DNA of 44,337 bases from Hydrogenimonas thermophila (lineage in GTDB: Bacteria; Campylobacterota; Campylobacteria; Campylobacterales; Hydrogenimonadaceae), in the NCBI RefSeq assembly GCF_900115615.1, contig NZ_FOXB01000016.1, positions 1 to 44,337 of the forward strand, read 5' to 3'. Positions within the stretch are counted from its first letter, which is position 1. Each line of letters opens with the position of its first letter. The notes under the pieces were generated by a model. It made no database searches, was not told the DNA's origin, and was given only the letters and a program-made list of their open reading frames with translations. Position numbers and translations under genes: made by a program. Of the stretch, positions 8,257-15,617 are shown one piece after another.

Positions 8257-9863
8257 TAATTTTTCGCTTCACCTATAAACTCAGCATACTCTTCATAGTT
8301 GCCTTTGAAGTCAACTATCTCACCATTTGGCTTAATTTCTATAATGCGATTTGCAAAAGCATCGATCAACTCACGGTCGTGGGTAACACAAATGACATTG
8401 CCTTTAAAGTTATAAAGAGCTTCACCAAGTGCAATGATCGCTTCAAGGTCAAGGTGGTTAGTTGGTTCATCAAGTACAAGGAAGTTGCCTTGCTCCAACA
8501 TCATTTTACTAAGCATCATACGGTGCTTCTCACCACCGCTTATTTTTTCAATGCTCTTTTCTTGCTCTTCACCGCTAAATAGCATACGTCCAAGACAGTT
8601 GCGAATTTCTGAAATATCAGCTTCTCTATCGTGACTTCTTAGCCACTCATAAAGTGTTTCAGTACCCTTAATGCGATCAGTTGTATCTTGCGGGAAGTAG
8701 CTTGGCTCAACTGTTGCACCCCATCTAATCTCACCGCTGTCAGGTTTTAAGCCGTCATCCATGATCATTTTACAAAGTGTTGTCTTACCAACACCATTTG
8801 GACCGATTAGTGCAACTTTATCGCCCGGATTAAATTTAAGTGTAAGATTTTCAAACACAACGTGGTCATCAAACTTCTTGCTTACATTTTCAAGCTCCAA
8901 CGCCTCTTTTCCGATCTCACGTCTTTGACGGAAAACTATGCTTGGATCTCGCCTGCTTGATGTTTGCAAAGCACTTAAATCAAGCTTTTCAAGCTGTTTT
9001 TGTCGGCTTGTTGCCTGCTTTGCCTTTGAAGCATTGGCACTAAAGCGGCGTATGAAGTTTTCAAGCTGCTCTTTCTCTTTTAGCTTTTTTGCACGCTCCA
9101 TCTCTCTTTGCTTTTGCAGAAGGTTTGAAGCAATATACCAATCATCATAATTGCCCGTAAACTCTCGAATCGTCTTAAAATCAAGGTCAAGAATATGAGT
9201 AACAACACTGTTTAGAAAGTGACGGTCGTGCGAAATAACTATCATTGTACCTTCGTGTCGTTTTAGCTGCTCTTCAAGCCAAGCAATTGCGTGAATGTCT
9301 AGGTTGTTTGTAGGCTCGTCAAGGAAGAGAATATCAGGTTTTGGAAAGAGTACCTGTGCTAAAAGCACTTTAAATTTGTCAGCACTTGGCAAAGAGCTCA
9401 TCAGTTCAGTGTGCTGCTCTTCAGGGAATCCAAGCTCTTCGAGGATCTTTTTGATGCGTACATCATATTCATACATTGGATCCTCTTCGACACAGATCAT
9501 CTCTAATTCACCAAGGCGTTCATTGACTTTATCATCATCAAAATTGCCTTCCATATAGAGACGCTCTTTCTCTTTAATAGCATCATAAAGGCGTTTGTTA
9601 CCGTAAAGTACTGCATCAGCAATGGTAAAATCCTCAAAAGCAAACTGGTTCTGTCCAAGTACCCCAACTTTTAAACCACTTCCAATGATGATCTCACCGC
9701 TTGTTGGCTCCTCTTCACCGGCAACAATCTTCAAAAAGGTACTCTTTCCCGCACCATTTGCTCCTATAAGGCCATAACGCTTGCCTGCATCAAGTTTAAG
9801 ATTGACATTTTCAAATAAAACACGCCCGCCAAAGCGTTTGGTCAAATCGACTGTTTGTAACAT
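8256..9863 (-). CDS. ybiT: ABC-F ATPase, YbiT type
   Basis: This is a soluble ABC-F protein with two nucleotide-binding domains and no membrane segment, predicted to bind the ribosomal E site and influence elongation. The first P-loop is GANGAGKST (about residues 36-44) and the second is GPNGVGKTT. Both DEPTN Walker B motifs are present, and the linker carries the RFSANASKAKQATSR sequence typical of YbiT. The first domain has MSSLPSADKFKVLLAQ where most ABC domains have LSGGQ, a feature shared with YbiT; the second has a normal ISGGEKHR. At 535 residues its length is normal. It lies 6 bp after arsC and is coupled to the SUI1 gene. Confidence 0.9.
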   Translation of the reverse strand: MLQTVDLTKRFGGRVLFENVNLKLDAGKRYGLIGANGAGKSTFLKIVAGEEEPTSGEIIIGSGLKVGVLGQNQFAFEDFTIADAVLYGNKRLYDAIKEKERLYMEGNFDDDKVNERLGELEMICVEEDPMYEYDVRIKKILEELGFPEEQHTELMSSLPSADKFKVLLAQVLFPKPDILFLDEPTNNLDIHAIAWLEEQLKRHEGTMIVISHDRHFLNSVVTHILDLDFKTIREFTGNYDDWYIASNLLQKQREMERAKKLKEKEQLENFIRRFSANASKAKQATSRQKQLEKLDLSALQTSSRRDPSIVFRQRREIGKEALELENVSKKFDDHVVFENLTLKFNPGDKVALIGPNGVGKTTLCKMIMDDGLKPDSGEIRWGATVEPSYFPQDTTDRIKGTETLYEWLRSHDREADISEIRNCLGRMLFSGEEQEKSIEKISGGEKHRMMLSKMMLEQGNFLVLDEPTNHLDLEAIIALGEALYNFKGNVICVTHDRELIDAFANRIIEIKPNGEIVDFKGNYEEYAEFIGEAKN

Positions 9864-9869
9864 CTGAAA

Positions 9870-10229
9870 CTACCCTTTTATCAGTTCTATAACTTTTTGT
9901 GGTGGTCGTCCGATTGTTGCCTTACCATCTTTAATGACAATAGGACGTTCAATTAAACGTGGATGTTCAACCATCGCTTCAATCAGTTTCTCATCATCCT
10001 CTACATCTTTAAGACCCAGCTCTTTATAAACTGCCTCTTTGGTTCGCATAATCTCTCGCGGTTTTAAACCAAGCATGTTAAGAATCTCTTTAATTTCCTC
10101 TTTGCTTGGAGATTCATCAAGATATTTGTAAACTTTTGGCTCAATACCCTCTTCTTGAAGAAGTTTCAGTGCTTCCCGTGACTTAGAGCATCTGGGATTA
10201 TGCCAGATAATGACATTATCGGTTGCCAT
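9870..10229 (-). CDS. arsC: Arsenate reductase, ArsC (glutaredoxin type)/Spx family
   Basis: This 119-residue protein has a thioredoxin-like fold and the motif HNPRCSKSR, whose cysteine (C14) attacks arsenate. The later segment RPIVIKDGKATIGRPP supplies the RP...IGRPP arginines of the ArsC active site. ArsC enzymes reduce arsenate to arsenite using glutathione and glutaredoxin or similar thiols. No arsB, arsR or acr3 gene lies beside it, so a housekeeping or Spx-like role is possible. AAAGGA precedes the ATG by six bases. It is the first gene of the ybiT-SUI1 operon. Confidence 0.85.
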   Translation of the reverse strand: MATDNVIIWHNPRCSKSREALKLLQEEGIEPKVYKYLDESPSKEEIKEILNMLGLKPREIMRTKEAVYKELGLKDVEDDEKLIEAMVEHPRLIERPIVIKDGKATIGRPPQKVIELIKG

Positions 10230-10259
10230 AAACGATCCTTTTATGATAAAGTTTTAAGT

Positions 10260-10556
10260 ATGAACAGAAATGAAGAGAAACCTATTATTGAACTTCTTCC
10301 ACCACTAAATAAACGTTGTGAAATGATAGTACGAATTTTTCGTATATCATTTACACTCATACCGATTATCATAGGCATATGGGCTTGGCTAAAATTTGGC
10401 TGGCTCTATGGACTATTTTTTTGGATAGTCGGTGTTTTTGCCGGAATTATCATCTTAAGCAAACTAAAAATTGCCTATATACCTCTTAATCAGCACGAGT
10501 TATCTCACTCTGCCACAGCCATACTTAAATGGTATGTGGCAAAAAGATTTTGCTGA
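10260..10556 (+). CDS. Small two-helix membrane protein, unknown function
   Basis: The 98-residue product begins MNRNEEKPIIELLPPLNKRCEM. Two adjacent hydrophobic segments (about residues 28-42 and 46-64) form a likely membrane hairpin, and a soluble tail IPLNQHELSHSATAILKW follows. No family is recognised. The ribosome site is weak (TAAAG), and an in-frame ATG at 10200 lies inside the divergent arsC gene, so the later ATG is preferred. It diverges from arsC with 30 bp between start codons and converges on dapD, its end sharing a terminator hairpin with that gene. Confidence 0.6.
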   Translation: MNRNEEKPIIELLPPLNKRCEMIVRIFRISFTLIPIIIGIWAWLKFGWLYGLFFWIVGVFAGIIILSKLKIAYIPLNQHELSHSATAILKWYVAKRFC

Positions 10557-10573
10557 ACTTAGTGAAGTTCAGC
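10552..10573. terminator. Bidirectional hairpin over two convergent stop codons
   Basis: GCTGAACTT and AAGTTCAGC form a perfect 9-bp stem with an AGTG loop. The stem covers the stop of the small membrane protein and the last codons and stop of dapD. On the minus strand it is followed by AAAATCTTTTT and on the plus strand by GTTTAGTTT, so it can serve both directions, more likely dapD. Confidence 0.6.
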
Positions 10574-11767
10574 GTTTAGTTTAACCTCTCTTCTACTTCG
10601 CATAGCGATAATTTGTCCAGTCATACTGTTTTGTCTAAAATGTATTCCATTCTTGCCTGCAAGCTCAACACCTTTAAAGATGTTTTCATCTTCTACAGCA
10701 ACATCCCAAGATGGGTTAACCTCTTTAATTTTTTCAAGTTCAGCTTTGCTTATAACTACTTTAGTTCCTTCTAAGATTGCAATACCAGCATCTACAATAC
10801 AACCATCACCAAGAGGAATACCTGTTACACTGTTTGCACCAAGAAGTACGTTTTCTCCAATTGTTACAGGGTTTCCGTTTGTACCGCTAAGTACTCCAAG
10901 AATAGAAGCACCACCACCAACATCTGAACCAGGTCCAACAATTGCAGAACTTGAAATTCGTCCTTCAACCATAACAGCACCAGTTGTTCCTGCATTGAAG
11001 TTGATGTAGCTTGCACCAGGCATTACTGTTGTACCAGGGTGTAGTTGCGCTCCCATACGTACTTTTGCACTATCTAAGATACGTGTATTGTCTGCTGGAA
11101 TGATGTGTTGTAGGTAGCGTGGGAACTTGTCAACACTCTCAATTTCAGGGTAAGCACCATTAAGCTTAAGTTCAATCTCATTTTCTCTCAACCAATCAAG
11201 CTCAAATGGCTCATTTCCAAACCAAGCAACATTTTGTAAAATACCAAATGCACCATTTAGGTTAACACTTCTAAGTGCCGCTTTACCAAGTGAAAGTGCA
11301 TAAAGCTTAATGTAAACTGCTTCAACACTCTGAGGTGCAGCATCTTCAAACAAAAAGACAACACGGAAGTTATCATCAAGCTCTTCACAATCAGCAATAC
11401 GAGCTAACTCTTTAATTACCTGAACATTCTTATGAGCATCGCCTTCAGCTTCAGCAAGGTATGGGTTAAATGCAGCAACAGCATTAACAATCATTGCATC
11501 GCTTACATCAAACACTTGCTCGCTTGCTGTAAAGTCAACTTTTTCGCCGCTATCTTGTAAAGCTGCTATTAAAACTGCAGCAGAACCAAAGTTTTCATTC
11601 CAGTTAATAAGAGGAAAAACTGCCTGTAAAATCTTATCTCGATTTTTTTGACCACGATCTACACGACAAATACCAAATGCAACCGGCTTTCGATAACCAT
11701 CTTGCGCCTCTACTTTTTCTATAAAACTCTTAAATGCTTCTTTTGTTTCAATTTTTTCAATTGCCAT
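10559..11767 (-). CDS. dapD: Tetrahydrodipicolinate N-succinyltransferase (DapD)
   Basis: The enzyme transfers succinyl from succinyl-CoA to tetrahydrodipicolinate in the lysine/meso-diaminopimelate pathway. The C-terminal third shows the left-handed beta-helix of hexapeptide repeats, from VRMGAQLHPGTTVMPGASYI through GAVMVEGRISSSAIVGPGSD to TIGENVLLGANSVTG. The length of 402 residues matches the long DapD form of Campylobacterota and Actinobacteria rather than the roughly 275-residue enterobacterial type. AGGAG precedes the ATG. It appears to be a single-gene unit with its own promoter. Confidence 0.88.
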   Translation of the reverse strand: MAIEKIETKEAFKSFIEKVEAQDGYRKPVAFGICRVDRGQKNRDKILQAVFPLINWNENFGSAAVLIAALQDSGEKVDFTASEQVFDVSDAMIVNAVAAFNPYLAEAEGDAHKNVQVIKELARIADCEELDDNFRVVFLFEDAAPQSVEAVYIKLYALSLGKAALRSVNLNGAFGILQNVAWFGNEPFELDWLRENEIELKLNGAYPEIESVDKFPRYLQHIIPADNTRILDSAKVRMGAQLHPGTTVMPGASYINFNAGTTGAVMVEGRISSSAIVGPGSDVGGGASILGVLSGTNGNPVTIGENVLLGANSVTGIPLGDGCIVDAGIAILEGTKVVISKAELEKIKEVNPSWDVAVEDENIFKGVELAGKNGIHFRQNSMTGQIIAMRSRREVKLNAELH

Positions 11768-11791
11768 TTTAACTCCTGTAAAATTTGTGAA

Positions 11792-11797
11792 ATTATA
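11792..11797 (-). promoter_or_regulatory. Likely -10 element of dapD
   Basis: TATAAT is present on the minus strand 25 bases upstream of the dapD start codon. No good -35 hexamer is seen at the expected distance, which is normal for sigma70 promoters of Campylobacterota. Confidence 0.5.
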
Positions 11798-11845
11798 CTT
11801 AAAGTTCCCTGATTATGTATTAAATCTTTCCTATAATTCTCTTTA

Positions 11846-11874
11846 TTGTATACATATTTCTCTTTTAGTATGAT
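11846..11874 (+). promoter_or_regulatory. Promoter of the DUF4143 ATPase gene
   Basis: TTGTAT (11846-11851) and TATGAT (11869-11874) are separated by 17 bases. The predicted start, near 11881, coincides with the first of two palindromic repeats, so the promoter looks designed to be repressed. Confidence 0.5.
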
Positions 11875-11880
11875 GTAGAA

Positions 11881-11950
11881 GTAAATGCACATAAACATTT
11901 ACAAAGTTAGTATTATATACAATTGTAAATGTACATAAACATTTACAAAG
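11881..11950 (+). repeat. Two copies of a 26-bp palindrome-containing repeat (putative operators)
   Basis: The copies at 11881-11906 and 11925-11950 differ at a single position (C or T at their eighth base). Each contains GTAAATG-N8-CATTTAC, a perfect inverted repeat; in copy 2 the stem extends to 8 bp. Their starts are 44 bp apart, about four helical turns, which would place two bound dimers on the same face. Copy 1 covers the predicted transcription start; copy 2 ends next to the ribosome site of the following gene. Strong repression is inferred; the DNA-binding partner is unknown. Confidence 0.6.
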
Positions 11951-11958
11951 GCGTAAAT

Positions 11959-13164
11959 ATGATAGATACTCTATATAAATATCAAGATAGATTGCTAAAA
12001 AATTTTAATATTACTTACAAGAGATATATTTTTAAAGAGATTGACCAATTTAGCGATAATAACGATAAAATGGTTGCGATTTTTGGAGCAAGAGGGGTTG
12101 GTAAAACTACAACTTTGTTTCAATACCTGCTTGAACTTCAAAAGAAAAATAAAAAAGCCCTATATATTTCGCTTGATTATCCGTTTTTAAGTGGTGTTGA
12201 TTTGATTGATCTTGTCGAAGAATTTGTTGAATATGGCGGAGAGTATCTGCTTTTAGATGAAGTACATAGATATAACAATTTTAGCTCTTATCTAAAGACT
12301 ATTTATGATCTATTTAACATAAAAGTTCTCTATACAAGTAGCAGTGCAACCTCACTTCTAAATGCAAAAAGTGATTTAAGCAGAAGAGTTACGCTATACA
12401 ATTTAGCTGGTTTCTCTTTTAGAGAGTTCTTAGAGTTAAAGCTTAATTTAAAGTTAGAAACTGCTAAATTGAATGAAATATTAACAAATCATTTAGAGTT
12501 GTCAAAAGAGATTTTAACAATAGCTCCTGATGTCATAAAAGAGTTTAAAGAGTATCTTGAGATTGGTTATTACCCTTTTTATTTCGATAAGCAAAGCTCA
12601 TACTATCAAAATCTTTTGAACACAATTAATCTTACTATTGATATAGACTTAACTTCATTGGGACTGATCGAGCAAAAATATACCTTTAAGCTCAAAAAGC
12701 TTCTTGAAGTTATTTGCGAGAGTAAACCATTTGAAGTAAATTATTCAAAAATAGCAACTATGGCAGAAATTAGTCGAGTTAAACTCTATGACTATATATC
12801 ATACTTAAATGATGGACAGATGCTACTTTTAATAGATGAGTTTTCAAAAGGGGTTAAAAAGATCAATAAACCTGCAAAAATCTACCTCAACAATACTAAT
12901 TTGCTTTTTGCTTATTGTGAAAATGCTGAGATTGGAACCATAAGAGAGACATTTTTTGCAAATCAAGTATCTCAAAATCATAAACTAAATATTCAAAAAC
13001 AAGGTGATTTCATAATCGATGGTAAATATATTGTAGAAATTGGCGGTAAAAATAAAAGTTTCAAACAGATAAAAGATATAAAAAACAGTTTTGTAGTAGC
13101 AGATGATATTAAAATAGGTTCTGACAATAAAATACCTCTTTGGCTATTTGGCTTTTTGTATTAA
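11959..13164 (+). CDS. AAA-family ATPase with C-terminal DUF4143-like domain
   Basis: The 401-residue protein has an N-terminal AAA_14-type ATPase domain with Walker A GARGVGKTT (about residues 43-51), Walker B YLLLDEVHR (about 97-105) and a sensor stretch LYTSSSAT. The middle contains a winged-helix-like region. The C-terminus (GDFIIDGKYIVEIGGKNK) has the D-x(n)-E-x-G-G-K order of PD-(D/E)xK-like nuclease folds, as in DUF4143. The biological role of this widespread, often horizontally moved family is unknown. The ATG at 11959 with AAAGG upstream is preferred to the one at 11929, which lies inside the second operator repeat. It converges on recD2 with a 4-bp overlap of ends. Confidence 0.8.
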   Translation: MIDTLYKYQDRLLKNFNITYKRYIFKEIDQFSDNNDKMVAIFGARGVGKTTTLFQYLLELQKKNKKALYISLDYPFLSGVDLIDLVEEFVEYGGEYLLLDEVHRYNNFSSYLKTIYDLFNIKVLYTSSSATSLLNAKSDLSRRVTLYNLAGFSFREFLELKLNLKLETAKLNEILTNHLELSKEILTIAPDVIKEFKEYLEIGYYPFYFDKQSSYYQNLLNTINLTIDIDLTSLGLIEQKYTFKLKKLLEVICESKPFEVNYSKIATMAEISRVKLYDYISYLNDGQMLLLIDEFSKGVKKINKPAKIYLNNTNLLFAYCENAEIGTIRETFFANQVSQNHKLNIQKQGDFIIDGKYIVEIGGKNKSFKQIKDIKNSFVVADDIKIGSDNKIPLWLFGFLY

Positions 13165-15413
13165 ATTGAGTTCGCCAACAATCCCAGCACTGTTGTCCGA
13201 TCTGTTGTATCGATGCGTCGGCAAGCCCCTTTGAAGGCTGCTTCTTCTCCAATGATAATGCACATCTTTTTGGCTCGTGTTACAGCAGTATATAGAAGTT
13301 TTGTGTTATGCATAATGTAGTGGCTGAAACTTATAGGTATGATGACTGTATCATACTCCATTCCCTGGGTTTTGTGGATTGTCAGGGCGTAAGCAAGCTG
13401 TAAATAGTCTGATATTAGATCAAATCCATACCTAACAACTATTTGTTCGTTTGGGTAATATACAAAGCACTCCTCTTCCTCTTTGTCTATTTTAAAAATC
13501 AATCCAATCATTCCGTTAAAGATTCGGCTCTCTGTTGCGTCATCTCCATTTTTAAAGCCTTCTGGTGTGTAAGATGGCATATTCTCATTTTTTATATGCA
13601 CTACTTTGTCATAAAGTCCATAACTGTAAAGTCCCCGTTTAATGGCATATTTTGCATTTGGATTGAAGAGTTTTTGCAGTTGCTGATTCATATTTTCAAC
13701 ACCTAGCAGACCTCCACGCATCGGAGTAATCACTTGCAAATGGGTTAAATACCCTTTAATATCTTTAGACTTCAACTTCTCTCGTGCTTCAAGAATATAA
13801 GAAACCGACTCACTCTTGATAGCTTCTAAAATTTGCTGATTTATACTCTCTCGAAGCTCTCTTCTTTCATCTTCTGACATTCCATTACGTATGGCATAAT
13901 AGTTAGCAATACTCTTATCTATAAATTTAAAGTCTAAATACTCTTTTTGGTATTCTGGAAGTTCAGCTCGTCTTATCGAATCAGCAATTAGTGTTATAGC
14001 CTGCTCTTCACTTTGACGGTAGATTTTAGTCAGTTTAATAACTGGAATAAGTTCATATTTAATAATATCAGAAAGAACATTGCCTGCTCCAATAGGCGGT
14101 AACTGACCATCATCACCGATAATAAGAAATATTGCATCATCTTTGAGTTTGGAAATAAGCTGGTAAAATATTTGCGAATTTACCATAGATGCTTCATCTA
14201 GCAGTACAACATCATATGGAAACTCATCTTGCTCTTTGTGTGCCACAAGAAGACTCTGGATTGTCATAGATTTGTAGCCAGTTGTATCGTGTATGCGTTG
14301 TGAAGCTATTCCGCTAAGAGCAGTGGCAATAATAGCGTCATAACCAAAACTCTCTTCAAGAAGCTTTAGCATCATCTTTGCACTTGTACTCTTTCCTGTT
14401 CCTGCGTAACCTACAAGTGCCATAACTTTTACACCACTGTTTAGAAGTTTTACCGCTTCACGCTGCTCTTCTCCTAGAGTAAAACCTATGTTTTCTTCTT
14501 GCTCTTGTATAAATTTGTCTATATCTTGCTTTAATTTTCCATCTCTTTTTTTAAGCTTTTCCTTGAAAAACTCAAAGATTCCTCTCTCTGCTTTATAGTA
14601 AAAGGTATGTGCCAAATATCCATCTATTACATATAACACTTCACGTTCAATTAGTTTGTTAATAACATCTTCAATTAAAAGAGTTTCACCATCTAAACCA
14701 AGCTCGTCTTCTAACTTTTCTATAAACTCTTTTTTATCTGTTGCGCTAGAGCCTTGCTGTTCGCTGATTTCACGTAAAAGGTAGTTAATCGCTGCTTCTA
14801 TACGAAATGGAGATTTTGGATCTATTCCCATCGATTGTGCCATCTCATCGGCACGTTTAAACCCTACACCTTTAACTTGCGTAATGATGTAAGGATTCTC
14901 TTTTATTGCTTCAATTAAATTATCTTTACCTATAAATGTTTGATATATTTCAACTATTATGGATTGACCTATTTTATAAGGAGCCAAAAACATTGCCAGC
15001 TCACGCATCTCTTTATACCGCTGCCAGCTCTGGGTAATTTGAGAAAGCTTTTTCTCTTTTATCCCTTTGAACTCCAACAGTTTTTGCGGCTCTTCATCTA
15101 AAATACGTAATAGTTCCTCTTCGCCATAATGAGATATAAGACGCTTAACCAGTTTTTGTCCTACCCCTTTGACCACTTTTGTAAGATAGAAGTAGAGTTC
15201 ACTCCCTTTTATTTGCAATTCATCAAAAACAAATTGAGGACCAAACCTTGGGTGTTCTCCCCATTCACCCTCTAGTTCAACCTCTTGACCTTCCAAAGCA
15301 TCAATATCTGAAATGAGGCAACTGCCTGAAATTTTGGCACCACCCTCTAACTTTGCAATTAAAAAGCCCTCTTTTTGAAAAAGTATCTGATCAATCTTTC
15401 CGCTTAGTTTCAC
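13161..15413 (-). CDS. recD2: RecD2-type ATP-dependent DNA helicase
   Basis: This superfamily 1B 5'-3' helicase belongs to the RecD-like/TraA group that works without RecBC. The N-terminus forms an OB-like domain, followed by helix-hairpin-helix repeats (VKGVGQKL near 81, FKGIKEKKL near 115, VKGVGFKRAD near 180). The helicase core begins with Walker A GYAGTGKST (335-343) and Walker B LLDEASM, and ends with the motif LAYALTIHKTQGMEYDTVII and VTRAKK. The length of 750 residues is normal for RecD2. The start is GTG with only a weak upstream AGAG. It lies at the edge of the accessory island, downstream of a Lon-like fragment on the same strand. Confidence 0.88.
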   Translation of the reverse strand: MKLSGKIDQILFQKEGFLIAKLEGGAKISGSCLISDIDALEGQEVELEGEWGEHPRFGPQFVFDELQIKGSELYFYLTKVVKGVGQKLVKRLISHYGEEELLRILDEEPQKLLEFKGIKEKKLSQITQSWQRYKEMRELAMFLAPYKIGQSIIVEIYQTFIGKDNLIEAIKENPYIITQVKGVGFKRADEMAQSMGIDPKSPFRIEAAINYLLREISEQQGSSATDKKEFIEKLEDELGLDGETLLIEDVINKLIEREVLYVIDGYLAHTFYYKAERGIFEFFKEKLKKRDGKLKQDIDKFIQEQEENIGFTLGEEQREAVKLLNSGVKVMALVGYAGTGKSTSAKMMLKLLEESFGYDAIIATALSGIASQRIHDTTGYKSMTIQSLLVAHKEQDEFPYDVVLLDEASMVNSQIFYQLISKLKDDAIFLIIGDDGQLPPIGAGNVLSDIIKYELIPVIKLTKIYRQSEEQAITLIADSIRRAELPEYQKEYLDFKFIDKSIANYYAIRNGMSEDERRELRESINQQILEAIKSESVSYILEAREKLKSKDIKGYLTHLQVITPMRGGLLGVENMNQQLQKLFNPNAKYAIKRGLYSYGLYDKVVHIKNENMPSYTPEGFKNGDDATESRIFNGMIGLIFKIDKEEEECFVYYPNEQIVVRYGFDLISDYLQLAYALTIHKTQGMEYDTVIIPISFSHYIMHNTKLLYTAVTRAKKMCIIIGEEAAFKGACRRIDTTDRTTVLGLLANSI

Positions 15414-15494
15414 AATTTGTACACTCTACTTTTCTAGACTTATACATCTCAAAATTTTATTCTTCAGTATCTGTTTTATTTATGATGAGCATAG

Positions 15495-15617
15495 CTAATC
15501 AATCAAAATACTTTTAAGATTATCCATAGGAACAATTACTGATTTTGCCCCATTTTCTGACAACATAGTAACTTTATCAGTAAAATTTGTAGCTCTTTCT
15601 ATTGCCCCTCCAATCAT
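15495..15617 (-). pseudogene. C-terminal fragment of a Lon-like protease (BrxL-like remnant)
   Basis: A 40-codon frame starts with ATG overlapping the stop of the preceding gene (ATGA) and ends TAG. It reads GGAIERATNFTDKVTML then ENGAKSVIVPMDNL. It resembles the end of the S16 Lon protease domain, where the last strands read like GGIKTVLIPFENKRDL in Lon and ENGAK-x-V-x-VPMDNL in BREX BrxL-type Lon-like proteins. The catalytic serine region and all ATPase parts are missing, so it cannot be active. It is probably what is left after deletion of a defence-system gene. It was recognised by eye; a profile search would settle it. Confidence 0.55.
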
